From assembly GCF_003473485.1 (NCBI RefSeq), contig NC_053042.1, forward strand, positions 446,501-510,500: a stretch of DNA of 64,000 nucleotides, given 5' to 3'. The translations under genes were made by a program, and so were the position numbers. Below, one piece after another: positions 1-12,072 of this stretch (its first letter is position 1; each line of letters starts with the position of its first letter). This DNA comes from Medicago truncatula (taxonomy: Eukaryota; Streptophyta; Magnoliopsida; Fabales; Fabaceae). Below the pieces are notes generated by a model. That model searched no databases. It worked only from the letters and a program-made list of their open reading frames with translations, and was not told where the DNA came from.

Positions 1-387
1 AAACAAAAACTCACCTCAAAAAGATGCACTGTAACATGCAACAGCACAAGTCTGAATTATGGTATTTTCCTGTCTAGTGAAAGGTGTTGAAGCAATATTT
101 GCTTTCTCAAGAATCTTAGTCCAAAGTTTGATGAACACAAAGCCAAGAAGTGCTACTGAAACATTGAGATTAGGGACTAGACCAGTTGTGAGGTTCAGCT
201 TCATCACAATCACACTATAAACTATGCCAATAAGGATGCTTGCTATTAGTCCTCTAATTGTGATCTGTTTCATCCATGGTGCTACTCTACTTGCATCTTC
301 TAACTCATCTCCAACCTTTTCTATGTCATCTCTCTCCAAAATTTCAATCTCTTTAAGTTCTTGCTCATCATTGCTTACACTGCCCAT
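1..387 (-). pseudogene. YSL transporter copy 1, exon 1 only (gene runs off left edge), nonsense codon
   Basis: The sequence encodes the N-terminus of an oligopeptide-transporter-family YSL protein, nearly identical to exon 1 of the intact copies at 17927-18299 and 30559-30931. It has an acidic cytosolic head, then two membrane segments (about residues 45-65 and 74-92). The start at 387 is chosen because all three copies share the context IIPMG or MIPMG; the longer upstream reading has no counterpart in them. The codon that is GGA (Gly) in both intact copies is TGA here (18-16), one codon before the donor GT at 14-13, so the spliced message would stop after about 123 residues. Upstream, similarity to the 27-31 kb copy stops soon after the ATG, jumps across about 200 bp, then ends at an LTR-like edge near 522. 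No matching 5' UTR exon is seen. The downstream exons lie outside the window. Pseudogene status is inferred from the stop codon and the missing leader. Confidence 0.8.
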
Positions 388-521
388 TGGAATTATCAAA
401 TCCTTCAAAGAAAAGAGATTAAATATTATTAGTCCTCCAAACATATCAGAATCAATTCTACCCAATTGGATGAGTATATCTAGATGACACGATGTATTTA
501 CATGCGTAGATGATGTACTGT

Positions 522-1500
522 TGTCACGACCCAATTTCAGGCCATGACCGGCGCACAGGCTAACACTAACTCATGATATATTTAGCCTGACAAGCCTAAT
601 AAACTATAACACTTGCACGTTTCTAAAATACTGAAATTTTGGTAATGACTCACAAAATTTCAGGACATTTCAAAATACAAGTTTATTATCACAAAGTATA
701 TAAAATCTATCTCATTATTTATATATAGACTTTAAAGAAAAGAACATTCATTATCTCAATAGTTACATCATAAGTAAATCACAAAATTGGTCAAGATAGA
801 GGTCTACCGCAAGGCATAGATGTTTTTGGTAGACATGAAAACTCTATGAGATTAATCATTTGCAATCTGTGAAAAGAAATGAAACCAAAGAAATGGTGAG
901 TCACAATAATTCAATGAGAGCATGACAAACAAAGTGGACATAATGGATAGGTGAAAATTTCACCGGTCTTTACCCAAACAATTTTTAAACTAAAAATTTC
1001 ATCATTTGGAAACTCATTCATGCCCAAAAAAAATACTTGCAATATCCACGTCAATACTATTCGACAAAAACTCATACTATTCGACAAAAACCCTTAGCAT
1101 GAACCAATGATTAGTCATATATAAAGTTCTACAACCACATGTTCAAATGAATAAATAAAAACAACCATTTCAACATGACTAAGATCAATTATCTCTTTTC
1201 ACTATTTGTACATAAACCACATTATCTCTTCGTTGTGGTGAACGGAGATTACCACATTATCTCTTCGTTGTGGCGAACGGAGATTAACCACATTATCTCT
1301 TCGTTGTGGCAAACGGAGATTACCACATTATCTCTTCGTTGTGGCGAACGGACGGAGATTAACCACATTATCTCTTCGTTGTGGCGAACGGAGATTACCA
1401 CTAATCTAGGATTTCAAGTTCAGTCCGTGGATGATTTGAAAACTGAGCTTTGAATTGATGTAACACTAGTCTAGAAACACTTTAAAGATATAGGTGATAC
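522..1500. mobile_element. LTR-like segment with edge TGTCACGACCC
   Basis: A sequence beginning TGTCACGACCCAA at 522 looks like the edge of a plant LTR retrotransposon repeat, and it interrupts the upstream region of YSL copy 1. The far end is not certain: I found no closing CA with a matching 5-bp duplication of ACTGT, so 1500 is only a rough limit. It contains no coding sequence and includes the minisatellite at 1216-1397. The identification rests on the edge motif and non-coding character. Confidence 0.45.
1216..1397. repeat. Minisatellite, five units of 35-40 bp
   Basis: Five head-to-tail units start at 1216, 1251, 1287, 1322 and 1362, each opening ACCACATTATCTCTTCG and ending near ACGGAGATT. 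Unit 4 carries a few extra bases (GACGGAG). The repeat produces a short in-frame reading of repeated peptide that is not a credible protein. Confidence 0.95.
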
Positions 1501-2380
1501 TCATAAGTGTGATCATATAGTACGCATATACAAAATGAACTGAATTTTGTATTACTAATTTTAATCGGTCCGATATTATTTAAATGTGATTTCCCTATTC
1601 GAATAGTAAAAACAACATGTATTAGCCTAGTGACTGAGCTGAACTGAAATAATATTTAAACCATAATCTGCTCAATGGAGTTCAACACCTGAAACAATTC
1701 CATTTGACCATTATATCTAAGCGCAGCCATCAATAATATCCTTATATCTAAGTTAAATTGGATCTTAATGAAATATGTTCATTCTTAGATCAACTTCATG
1801 TTATGTTGATAACAAATAATGAGCACCTTGATTTGAAGAAGAGAACAACATGTTATGTTCATTCTAAGAATATCAATAATGAGAATATGATGTGTGTATC
1901 TTGGTGCATAATAATTTTTTATGCATGCTCTTCTTTTAAAGTCTGGTGTCTTATGCAATAACTTGCTATCTCTGATCATTTTATATTTCAAATGGATGAC
2001 TATTTATTTTTAGTACATTTGACAACACCACGTTTAAAACTGGTTTTTCTGATGATCATTTTATGTTGTTTTATAGGAAGGTTTTCTGTTATGGCATTTT
2101 ATTTGTATATACATAGATTTATTTCCTCTTTATTTGGCAACTGTTTTTCATATTTTTTGTTACTTGGACAGATTTCATTTCCTTAGGCATTAGGATAGCA
2201 ACTAATAGAATTTATGGACATTAGAATTATGCTAGCAACACACTCTTCCTAACACACTTTTATTGGCTGAAATTTAATTTGGTTCCACCAAATTTACGTG
2301 GTGTTTGCATGATTTAGTGGAATCGATTTGAATTTCAATGAATAGAAGAGTACGTTGCTAGCATCCTCAAATTGTATCAA
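1501..2380. other. Gene-free stretch between LTR-like segment and TEBICHI relic
   Basis: This is AT-rich DNA with only short reading frames on both strands. I see no family resemblance, repeat structure or RNA gene. It replaces the region where the N-terminal helicase exons of a complete TEBICHI gene should lie. Confidence 0.6.
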
Positions 2381-5300
2381 GGCAGCACTATACCAGACAG
2401 AGTTCCGACCAGTTCCTTTAGAAGAATATATTAAAGTTGGTAATTCCATTTATAACAAGAGTATGGAACTTTCTAGGACAATTCCAAAAGGAGCTGACCT
2501 TGGTGGCAAGGATCCAGACCACGTTGTTGAACTATGTAACGAGGTACGCAATTTGAAGTCACAGTCACATTTTCTACACCTTGTAATTTTTCAAGATGAA
2601 CAATTGATATTTTTTCAGGTTGTTCAAGAGGGACAATCAGTGTTAATATTTTGCTCTAGCCGTAAGGGTTGTGAATCAACTGGAAGACATGTTGCGAAGT
2701 TCCTTAAAAGCTTTACTGTTGATATTAATGAGAATAATTGTGAGTTTGCTGATATTACTTCTGCTATTAACTCCTTGAGAAAGTGCCCTGCTGGGTTGGA
2801 CCCAGTACTTGAAGAAACTTTTCCAGCTGGTGTTGCATTTCACCATGCCGGCCTTACGGTAGTTCCATTCTTTTGGTATTATGGTTTCCGTCAACATTGT
2901 TACTAGACTTATATTTTGGAGTAGAAGTTCATATTTGATCTCAATGGAAATGCTAGGTTTATTTTACCTACCTTTATGGTTAGCCCGTTTTTAACTGTTC
3001 TGAATTCTAATAGGTTGAGGAACGAGAGATTGTTGAAACTTGTTATCGAAAAGACCTTTTACGCGTCTTAACTGCCACATCCACCTTAGCAGCCGGAGTT
3101 AATCCACCAGCTAGGAGGGTAATTTTCCGCCAACCTAGAATTGGTTGTGATTTTATTGATGGGACGAGGTACATGCAGATGGCGGGTCGTGCTGGTCGAA
3201 CTTGAATCGATACAAAAGGAGAAAGTGTATGACTTTTTCTGTTATATCCTCAACTATTATACATTAGTCTATGTGTGGTTTTTATAGGTTGTTGTGCTGA
3301 ATGTTGATTGATTGTTGAGAGTTTCTATGCTTTGGTATACTATTTATTGACTACTATTTTTGTTTTTTTCATTGACCCTTGGTTGTACTTATCATATGTT
3401 GTGTTTTTCTTTCTCTTTCATTTTACATTGATATCATGATTTATTTTGGCATGTCTACGTGGCTTTGACTGTAGTCTTTCATTTTAATTAATTAGGTGAG
3501 TCAAATGTTTTGCTGATTTGCGTAGGTAGTCATCTGCAAACCACAAGAGCTAAAAAAAGTTATGGGACTTCTGAATGAAAGTTGTCCACCGTTACATTCC
3601 TGTTTATCAGAAGATTTAAATGGGATGATTCATGCAATCTTAGAAGTGGTTGCTGGAGGAATAGTTCAAACGACCAATGACATTCACCGGTATGTAAGAT
3701 GTACTCTTTTGAACTCCACAAAACCATTTCTGGACGTGATAAAATCTGCTCAAGAATCTCTAAGATGGTTGTGCCAAAGAAAATTTCTTGAATGGAATGA
3801 AGACACTAAACTCTACAGCACCACACCTCTTGGACGTGCATCTTTTGGCAGTTCTCTCTGTCCGGAAGAATCACTTGTAAATGTTTCTGTCTATACTTTT
3901 ATTCATGGCATTTGTTCTTTTTAGTCAGCTTTGGTTTTATTTCTGTACAAGCATTTTCTACAGTATTGGTTTGAATTATGCTAAACAACATTAGGTAGTA
4001 TAATCCTGTTGTGATTGACATTAATCCACACAATGGTTGATTTTGTAGATTGTGTTGGCTGATCTTTCAAGGGAAAGGGAAGGATTTGTCCTTGCATCTG
4101 ACTTGCATTTGGTTTACTTGGTGACACCAATTAATGTTGATGTTGAGCCAGATTGGGAATCGTACTATGAGCGTTTTGTGAAATTGTCTCCTCTTGATCA
4201 GGTTAAAATAAATTTCCCCGATCTTATTTTTCAGCCAACAATGTTATTAAACCTTCTTAGAGTTCACCGCATGTTTACTTTCACCTATTTTATGTTGCGT
4301 ACATGATACACCAATATTATTTTGGAAGAAATTAATTTATAAGAAACCAAGTTTTTCAGTAGAAAGATGTATGTATCGGTAGATTCACCGGTACATAAAA
4401 AGCGTACGATTGAATTGTCATACCACCTCTATAGATATCGATTGTTGAGTCTTTTATGTCTGTAGATTTGAAATAGTCATATAATCTTGACACATTTGTA
4501 AATATTGTTAATTGTAATTGTATTATGTTTGCAGTCAGTTGGAAATCGAGTAGGTGTTACAGAACCGTTTTTGATGCGTATGGCACATGGTGTACCAGTG
4601 GGTTCAAACAAGTCAAGATGGTCGAACAATAAACGACAAAATCAACATGGGATGTCCAGTGGAATAGTTAACTCGGATGATCAAACACTTCGTGTCTGTA
4701 GAAGATTCTATGTTGCTCTCATTTTATCGCTTTTAGTGCAGGTGCTTTTCTCTAGTATATGGACGCAGATATCTCTCCTGCAAGTTTTTGTCAATGAATG
4801 ATATTTTTATTAAAAAGAATATTAATAAGAAAAAATAGAAGGGTGGTATGAAATACTTGTTGGTTAAAAGTCACAGGACGACAACCATAAACAAGGAATG
4901 AGAAAAAAAAACAGAAGATGATACAAAATTCTTCTTTGTTAAAAGTCATAGGACAACGACCACAAACAAGGAAATAGCATTAACACAACTTTCCAATCTC
5001 TTTGCTTGTCTAACCACTGAAAATTTCAGAAAGCGTTTTATTAGTTAATTATGCTTCTGTGTTCTTTATCTGTCTTTTCTATTTTCCATCTTATCTTTAA
5101 ATTTTCATCAGAGCTAATATCATTTTATGAATAAATGTGATTTGATGAAGGAAACTCCTGTGGGTGAGGTTTGTGAAACATTTAAAGTTGCCAGAGGAAT
5201 GGTTCAAGGTTTGCAAGAAAATGCTGGTCGGTTTGCATCTATGGTTGCTGTGTTCTGTGAAAGGCTGGGGTGGCATGATTTTGAAGGCTTAGTCGCTAAG

Positions 5301-7336
5301 TTTTAGAATCGTGTATCATTTGGAGTTAGAGCAGAAGTTGTTGAGCTTACCACCATTCCCTATGTTAAAGTAAGTAGCCGAAGTTCCATGTCAGTTTTAC
5401 ATACTTCAGATAACTTGTGTTTTGTTGTTGTTGTTGGTGTTGAAGTACTCACTCTGTTCCCCTGTTTCTTCCATTCAATTCGCAGGGCTCTCGAGCAAGA
5501 GCACTCTATAAAGCAGGTTTACGCACACCTCTTGCAATTGCTGAAGCATCCATTCCTGAACTAGTAAAAGCACTTTTTGAATCTTCATCATGGGGCACAG
5601 AAGGTAATGTGCGAAAATTGTCAGTAATCAGTTTAACAATTTTATTTAGCAAAAACGGTTGAAATTATATCCCTGTTTTACTCCTTGAAACTATATATGT
5701 AAATGTGGAGCTAAAATATTGGATCAGCATATTCTTTATGTTACAATTTTTGCCACTGTTTTCTTGAGGACGCTTTTAGGTGAAATGTCAATATTAGTGC
5801 ATTATACTTCTAGTTTTTCCATGTTCATTTTACGTTTTTGTCTTTAACTCTTTATTTCATCAACTAAATTTGTTATGCCAATCTTTTAATTTGGAAGGTT
5901 CTGCACAAAGGAGCTTACAATTCGGTGTAGCAAAGAAGATAAAGAATGGTGCTCGCAAGATTGTTCTGGATAAAGCTGAAGAAGCAAGGATTGCTGCTTT
6001 CTCAGCCTGTAAGTCACTCGGATACGATGTCCCACAATTCGCTCCACCCATATCCACTGCTTTATGCAATTCTATCAGGAAAGAAGTTGGAATTTCCTCT
6101 GGAAGTGACACAGCTGACACTAGTCATAGCTTTATTGATGCAAATCACATTGGTAACTCTAATGTAGCTGCTTTAGAAAAAGAAAAGGACTTGATTAAAT
6201 CATCCGACAGAAGTGCTCTAGTTTCTGTAGAAGGAAAATCAGACAGCATGAAGCCACATAGTTTGTCTACTGTTCCAGTTGTAGTACCTACAATAAATGA
6301 GCCCAGTATGGCTTTTGGTCCTGCCAAAATTCCTGATGTTACCACCCTCTCTGTTCATCTACAGAAACAAAACGATAAGTCAATTATGCATAATGGATGC
6401 CATGCTCAAGGTACAGGGGAACAAAATCATAGGGGGAATTTGGCTAGTGGTAACATGATTAACACCAGCCGAAAAGGTCCCATTAATGCAGTTAGTAGCC
6501 CTGGTGGGCTTGACATCCATTGCATCAAACGATTGGAATTGCACTCTGCTGCCCCTTTTGAAATACATGGGATTGCCATCTGTTGGGAAAATTCTCCCAT
6601 GTACTACATTAATCTTCCCAGGGATATTCTGTTGTCTGAAAATAGAAAAGACGACAGTTTTTCTTTGACTGCATGCAGTTCTAAGCAGAGAGTTTCATCA
6701 TCTAATTCTAAGCAAGATTCCATGCATAGATGGAGCAGGATTAGCAAAATAATAGAGAAAAAAGAAGTGAGAAAGTTCACCTGGAATTTGAAGGTTCAGA
6801 TTCAGGTGCTAAAAAAACCATCAGTTTCTGTTCAGAGGTTTGGTTCGTTGGACACAATCGATAAAAATATGCACCTTGAAGTTGTAGACAATTCCTACAT
6901 ATTATTGCCCCCAATCCATGTTAAAGATGCAATTGACATGTGCATTGTGGCTTGGATTCTTTTGCCTGATGAAGAGAGCAGCTCTAGTCCAAACCTAGAT
7001 AAGGTAACATAACTAGTTGTATTGTACTGCACTGCGTACATCATAGGTGTACACACATGCTTAACTTTGGTTTCAATTTGTGATGATTTGATAGTTGAGT
7101 GTACTAATATTAACAATCACATTTGGTATTTTAGGAGGTTAAGAAAAGATTATCCCCTGAGGATGCAGAAGCAGCTAATCAGTGTGGCAGGTGGAGGAAT
7201 CAGATGCGAAAAGCTGCTCATAATGGATGGTTGCTGCCGTCGGGTTGCTCAAACACGAGCATTATGTTCTGTTCTTTGGAAATTGCTTGTTTCTGAGAAA
7301 CTTGTAGAAGTGCTTATGGAAATAGAAATCCCATTG
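2381..7336 (+). pseudogene. Truncated TEBICHI/POLQ-type helicase-polymerase gene relic
   Basis: Ten recognisable exons keep their splice sites: 2381-2543, 2619-2858, 3014-3226, 3526-3876, 4049-4201, 4535-4741, 5151-5369, 5486-5603, 5898-7003 and 7135-7336. They encode the second RecA-like half of a POLQ-type superfamily 2 helicase ([18 protein letters not shown], motif [11 protein letters not shown], motif [10 protein letters not shown]), the winged-helix and ratchet regions, the poorly conserved linker (exon 9) and the start of the exonuclease-like region. In plants TEBICHI acts in DNA repair and cell-cycle control. The Walker A and DExH half is missing at the 5' side, and the whole family A polymerase domain is missing after 7336. 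Three lesions break the frame: TGA at 3203-3205 (a Gly codon is expected), TAG at 5304-5306 (Gln expected), and an apparent 4-bp insertion near 7225. Introns are present, so it arose by segmental duplication or decay, not by retroposition. Confidence 0.9.
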
Positions 7337-8925
7337 GTAAGATCCTACGAAACTATAGTACACTTAGAGAAAAGTGATGTCAAGTCTGGTGTTACTTTAA
7401 ATCTTATTGCGTTTTTATACCAGTCATCGCACATGTCAAAATAAATTATATATTCGAACATCAAACATTTAGAGAGAGAAAAAAAGTAGTATTGAACAAT
7501 TTTTTATTCACTAAGGACCTATGTGCGGGAGACATCTTAAACATTCATTTGGCACAACTTGGTCTTTTTGTGTGAATTTTATATTTAAGGTTTCTAATGG
7601 CTGAAACAAGTGCAAACACCAAACAATATGATATGTAAAAACCATGTACAGTTTTTATCAAACTGCTTAAACTTCAGTTTGATTTTTATTACTCCTGTTC
7701 TACTAATCAAAAGTTAAATTTCTAATATATATAGGTGGGTCTTTATACACTTTTTGTACCTGAAGCCAAAAGTTGTGTGTGAGGGAGTGTATTAGATTTT
7801 AAACTAGGGGTGTTTAAGGGGTAGGTTAGATGAGTTATGTTTGTCCTTTGCTCGCCCCTAATTTTTATTGGGGTTAATAATGCTTTAACCCCTGTAATAT
7901 AGGTCATTTTCGGGTTTATCCCCTGCAAAAATTTTGTTTTGGTTTTCGTCCTTGTAAATTTATTTATTTTTTCCAGAATACTCTCCTAATAGGCCATTTT
8001 CAGATTTTTTTTTCCAGGATTTTTGTGTCCCAGAATACTCAACTATGACGAGGCATGCAGTTTATAATATCTTGGGTACGTTCTTGTTAAGTATAAAATG
8101 GAACGAGTTTCAATGCATAGCAAGATGCATTGCAGCTATGATCTACCCTTCTTTACATCATTTTTGATCTATAGGATAGGAAAGCCAAAATTTTGTTGAG
8201 TTGTATATATTGATCGAACATTGGCTTGTATGTTGCATTGTTGGAAATAAAAACGTCTTCCCATAATGTATATAATGAAATAAGTTTCCATTTAAAGTAG
8301 TTTATTCAAATTATTATTTCATAATTTTTCTTAGAGCCTTCAATGTGGATAGAAAAGTTGAGGAAAAGGTTTATATTTTTTACTTGATCACTGAGTTGTT
8401 TTGGGTGTACCGAGATCTTGAGATGAAATTGGTTAATATAAAATAAAACAAGCTTAACTATAATGAAGAAGTGAAAATATTAAAGTTCAATATGAAAATC
8501 ACTGATTTTCACCCAAATGACTGATTTTCACCATATCATAAATTAAGACACATGTAATACATCATAGCAAATATATCTTACCTAAAACTGTAAAAGTAAA
8601 ACAAATAGCACTGGTTCAGAGACAAAAGAAATGGTAGAGAAAATAGAGAAACACTCTAGTAGCTTCCTTATTATTCTTTAACATTATAGAGACTTCCATA
8701 TTATTCTTTAGTGTTCTAGAGACTTCTGCATTTTTCTTTAGTTCTCCATATTATTCTTCATCAAGCACACTTGTAATAATACATCATAGCAAATGTAAAA
8801 TACTTAAAACTGAAAGTAAAACAAAGTGATAGTTGTAAAATCCTAGAATCAGTTTCACAGTTTATTTTTATACTATAAAAACTGTGTAACTATTCTTGGA
8901 TGTCACCAATAGGATTTGTTTGTTT
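7337..8925. other. Intergenic stretch, TEBICHI relic to BURP gene
   Basis: AT-rich DNA with no credible gene. The TEBICHI polymerase exons that should follow 7336 are not found. The segment 8580-8860 contains short repeated phrases (ttccatattattcttta and variants three or four times at 8660-8760) and a second near-copy of the sequence around 8560-8600 at 8780-8830, just downstream of the BURP stop codon. Confidence 0.6.
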
Positions 8926-10439
8926 CTACTTGCGAATCCAAACAACATGATCCTCAGGTAGGAGGTGACAAACTGGAACAGTCCCAGGTTGAACTTTGAG
9001 TACTTGAAATGCCAAATGTTTTGGGTTCCATTCTGATGTATCAGTGTGACACACAGCAATAGCTTTAACTCTGCTTCCATCAGCACCCTCCAAAGGCACA
9101 GAGTAAGCTTTAGTTGTATCTGTTTTGTGACAGTAAAACACTGCATAAGGGTAATTCTCTTTGTGACACACAACAGCTTTGTTCTTCTCACCCAACTTCT
9201 TCACTCCAGATGCTATTGTATATTGTTGTAAATTACTTTCTTTGTTCACTTCTGTTGAAACAGCCTCAACATTTTTACCAAGTTTAGAAGTAGTGAAATC
9301 AACCATAGACTCCAATGATGTTACACAAACCTTTTCCTCTCCTTTGATCCCTTGCTCTTCACACTCACTGATGGTGTTCTTCACAATCTGAACACCCTTT
9401 GACCCTTTCTTGATGTTTAACTTGTTGATTATGTATTCCACCTTGTTTAATGAAAAAGGTATTGAATTAGCAACTTGGCGCGGCAAGAATGTTGCCGCAT
9501 TTGAAGTGGTCTTAGTGAATTGCAAGTTCAGTTTTGTTCCATGATGCAAGTCCTTTTCCAAAAAGAAGAGTGCTACATTTGGTTTATCATGTAACTGAGT
9601 CTCACTTGCAGCATAATTGTAACTAAATGGAGAACGTCCAACTCCAACATTCATATCAGTGCCACCTCCTTCATAGTATCCCTTTCTGACTCCAACATCT
9701 ACACCACCCTTGCCTGCATCAACCCAAGTTCCTTTCTCTTCACTCCAATATCCAGCTTCGGATAAATAGAGTAAATTGAAATATATTAAAATTTATGTGA
9801 TAGTTATTTTTACTTTGATCCATAACTTTTTATTTATTTTAAATTTAGTCCTTCATACATCATGAGTCCTTTCTGATAGAGATTATATGATGGAAATGAG
9901 ATTTAGTTCAGATACACTGTCACTGTAAAGTTTTACACTATGAACAAAGCACAATCAATCATATGTGTGATTTTTGAAGTAATTATGGTTAAAGTCAAAT
10001 GTTATTAATAATTTGAATATTAAAATTGTTTGACTGTGTAATTTTCTTTTTACACGGACAATGTGCATGAATTAAATCCTAAAATGAAATCATTTTAAAC
10101 ATGTGGAAGTAAAATACCATCCATATATAAAATGAGCATGAGGGTTTTCAGATATTATATAGAGATCAGTTTTAGACTATGATACTAACCAGGGTGTAGC
10201 AGATTAGTGATGGCTTTTGGCATCAAAGAGGTTGGAAGCATGGATTTCCAGTAAAGTTGAGGAGGTAACATTGTAGCATTAGTTGCCACTACCACAAGCT
10301 ACATTTGAGAATATTTTAACATTAGTAAATTATTATTTTGACAAGCAAATAGTTTAATTATTTGAAGAAGACTGGTTGAATTTATGTAATTGAAGCTCAC
10401 CATGAAAAAAGTAATGGTGTGAACAAGATGAAAATCCAT
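8926..10439 (-). CDS. BURP-domain protein, RD22/USP-like, 325 aa
   Basis: Three exons: 10401-10439, 10190-10298 and 8926-9755, all with GT-AG borders and continuous frame, 978 nt including the stop. The protein has a hydrophobic secretion signal (MDFHLVHTITFFM joined to LVVVATNATM), a short variable part with a glycine-rich GKGGVDVGV stretch, then the BURP domain from about residue 110 (LFFLEKDL). The cysteine-histidine signature is complete: CH at 246, 258, 285 and 312, that is CH-X10-CH-X25-CH-X25-CH. BURP proteins are plant-specific, usually secreted to the cell wall or vacuole, and are often linked to seed development, stress or abscisic acid responses. Exact function is not readable here. 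The repeat region is short compared with classic RD22. The promoter lies toward higher coordinates and is interrupted by a MITE (10574-10732). Confidence 0.9.
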
Positions 10440-10551
10440 ATTGGATTAGTGAAGCTGAAACTCTAAAGGAAAAAAAATGATAGTCTTTACTCTTTTGGAA
10501 GAAATGATCAAGAGAAGTTGAGATGGAATGAAAAACAAAGGTGCATGTAGC

Positions 10552-10560
10552 CTTTATATA
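10552..10560 (-). promoter_or_regulatory. TATA box of the BURP gene
   Basis: On the minus strand the sequence TATATAAAG lies about 115 bp upstream of the BURP ATG, giving a predicted transcription start near 10525 and a leader of about 85 nt. The MITE target duplication begins only about 5 bp farther upstream. Confidence 0.6.
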
Positions 10561-10573
10561 ATAGTGAATGGTA

Positions 10574-10732
10574 TGGGGCAGCACTTGGGTGACATTGTGA
10601 CATTGGTCAACCACAATGTTACAACTGGCTTTTCTTATTTCTCATTCATAAGGTCTTTTTGTTTTTTATACACTTATGACATTGTGGTTGGCCAATGTCG
10701 CCAATGTCACCAATGTCACCTAAGTATTATTC
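10574..10732. mobile_element. Mutator-type MITE with 9-10 bp target duplication
   Basis: Inverted arms of about 40 bp (ACTTGGGTGACATTG at 10583 onward and its complement ending near 10727) flank a short loop. The element is bounded by a direct repeat GAATGGTATG at 10565-10574 and 10733-10742, the size expected for Mutator-like elements. It lies next to the BURP TATA box. Confidence 0.8.
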
Positions 10733-10742
10733 GAATGGTATG

Positions 10743-11982
10743 TAACTATTAAAACGGAGATTTATAACAATGTATCAACTAACTTATTAATTCAACTCCA
10801 CCTGGCTCAACTATGTGAGTTTTTGTTAAGGAAAATTCTATGATGAAGTTATGAGAATGACTTTTTTGCTGAAGTCATGAGAATGATCAATCATTGAACA
10901 TTTGTGTATTTAATGTATGTCATGTCAAATTATACAGTTTATTGCACATTTACTTATACGATGTTCCATTATATCTTTACTAATTGCAATTGTGTCCTTG
11001 ATTAAATCAAAATTAAACATTTTTATTATTATTTTATTTTTTAATCTTAAAACTTATGCATCTAAATTGGATACTACCAATTCCATCTTCCCCATCTTCG
11101 CACAAACTGAATGTGAGATTGATTCCAAATTTCTTAGTAGCTACATCAAAATTCCAGATCGATTTCTTCCTCCCTTTCTCTCCAAAATTCATCTGCTCCA
11201 ACACCTAAAATGGTCCTGAAGAGTAGGTCAATTCATCGAAATTCCATATTAAAAAAGCATCAGAACCAATAAACAGGTGGAGGGTGATGGATGTTATATG
11301 ATTCATGATATTTATTGGCAAGGGGTAAAATTAGGCTCAATTTCTTTCTGATTTTCTTTTCATGCAGTTTCATAGAAAGTCATCCGTACATGCACATAAA
11401 GCTTGTCATATGTAGTTGTAATTTCAACCTTAGGATTTTGATATAGATAGTTTTACCAATTCAATTGATGTTGGTATCAGAAGTACTATGTTAAGTACTT
11501 TGAAATCTTGAGGATGTGTTATAATATTTGAAGATGAAGAAAAATGAATAATTTTCAGATGAAGAAGAAAGGACTAATAAAATGAACAGATGTAGAACAA
11601 AAATGATTTTATTTTAAATAAAATAAGTTAATAAATCAAAAGTAATTAATATTTTGTATGAGGACTAAGTTGTAATAAAGTAAAGTTTAGTCGTAGAGTG
11701 GTCCATCAACAAGACATTAGCTGACATGATATCAACTACTATGTTATTGGTTAAATAAAATGACTTTTTCAAAAAAGTCATTTTCTTGACAACACCATAG
11801 AAGCCTCCGTTTGTTAAATGTGTAGTTTGGTTAAACATATGGTTGTAGATGCCAAAGTGTGTCATGCGAGTTTAGTTTTGCTGTCGGTAACACTAAAAGC
11901 GTCATGAGAATAATGAAAAAGTTACTCGAGTAAAAGAAGAGAGTAAAAGCAATTAAAAGAAAAACGGTTCGCTTTATCAATA
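10743..11982. other. Gene-free AT-rich stretch
   Basis: Only short, low-complexity reading frames. No domain, RNA gene or clear repeat recognised. Confidence 0.6.
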
Positions 11983-12072
11983 TCCTCGTGAGTTTAACTC
12001 TGCTGGTAGGAATAATGCATAATATATGTAAGGTTCGGAGTTTAAACTTCGGCCACCACAAAAAAAAAAAAA
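11983..12072 (+). mobile_element. tRNA-derived SINE with poly(A) tail
   Basis: The sequence opens TCCTCGTGAGTTTAACTC (a degenerate A-box region), has a B-box-like AGGTTCGGAGTTTAAAC near 12031, then GGCCACCAC and at least 13 A residues. This matches the plan of legume tRNA-derived SINEs transcribed by RNA polymerase III. Confidence 0.7.

Noticed and set aside
388-534. Upstream extension of the copy 1 YSL reading frame
   Set aside because: The extra residues have no match upstream of the ATG in the two intact copies, and the segment includes part of an LTR-like edge.
1175-1453. Reading frame with repeated HIISSLW-type peptide
   Set aside because: It is only the minisatellite read in frame; unit spacing is not a constant multiple of three.
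2381-7336. Treating the TEBICHI locus as a functional gene with sequencing errors
   Set aside because: Three separate lesions plus loss of both essential domains make a functional gene unlikely.
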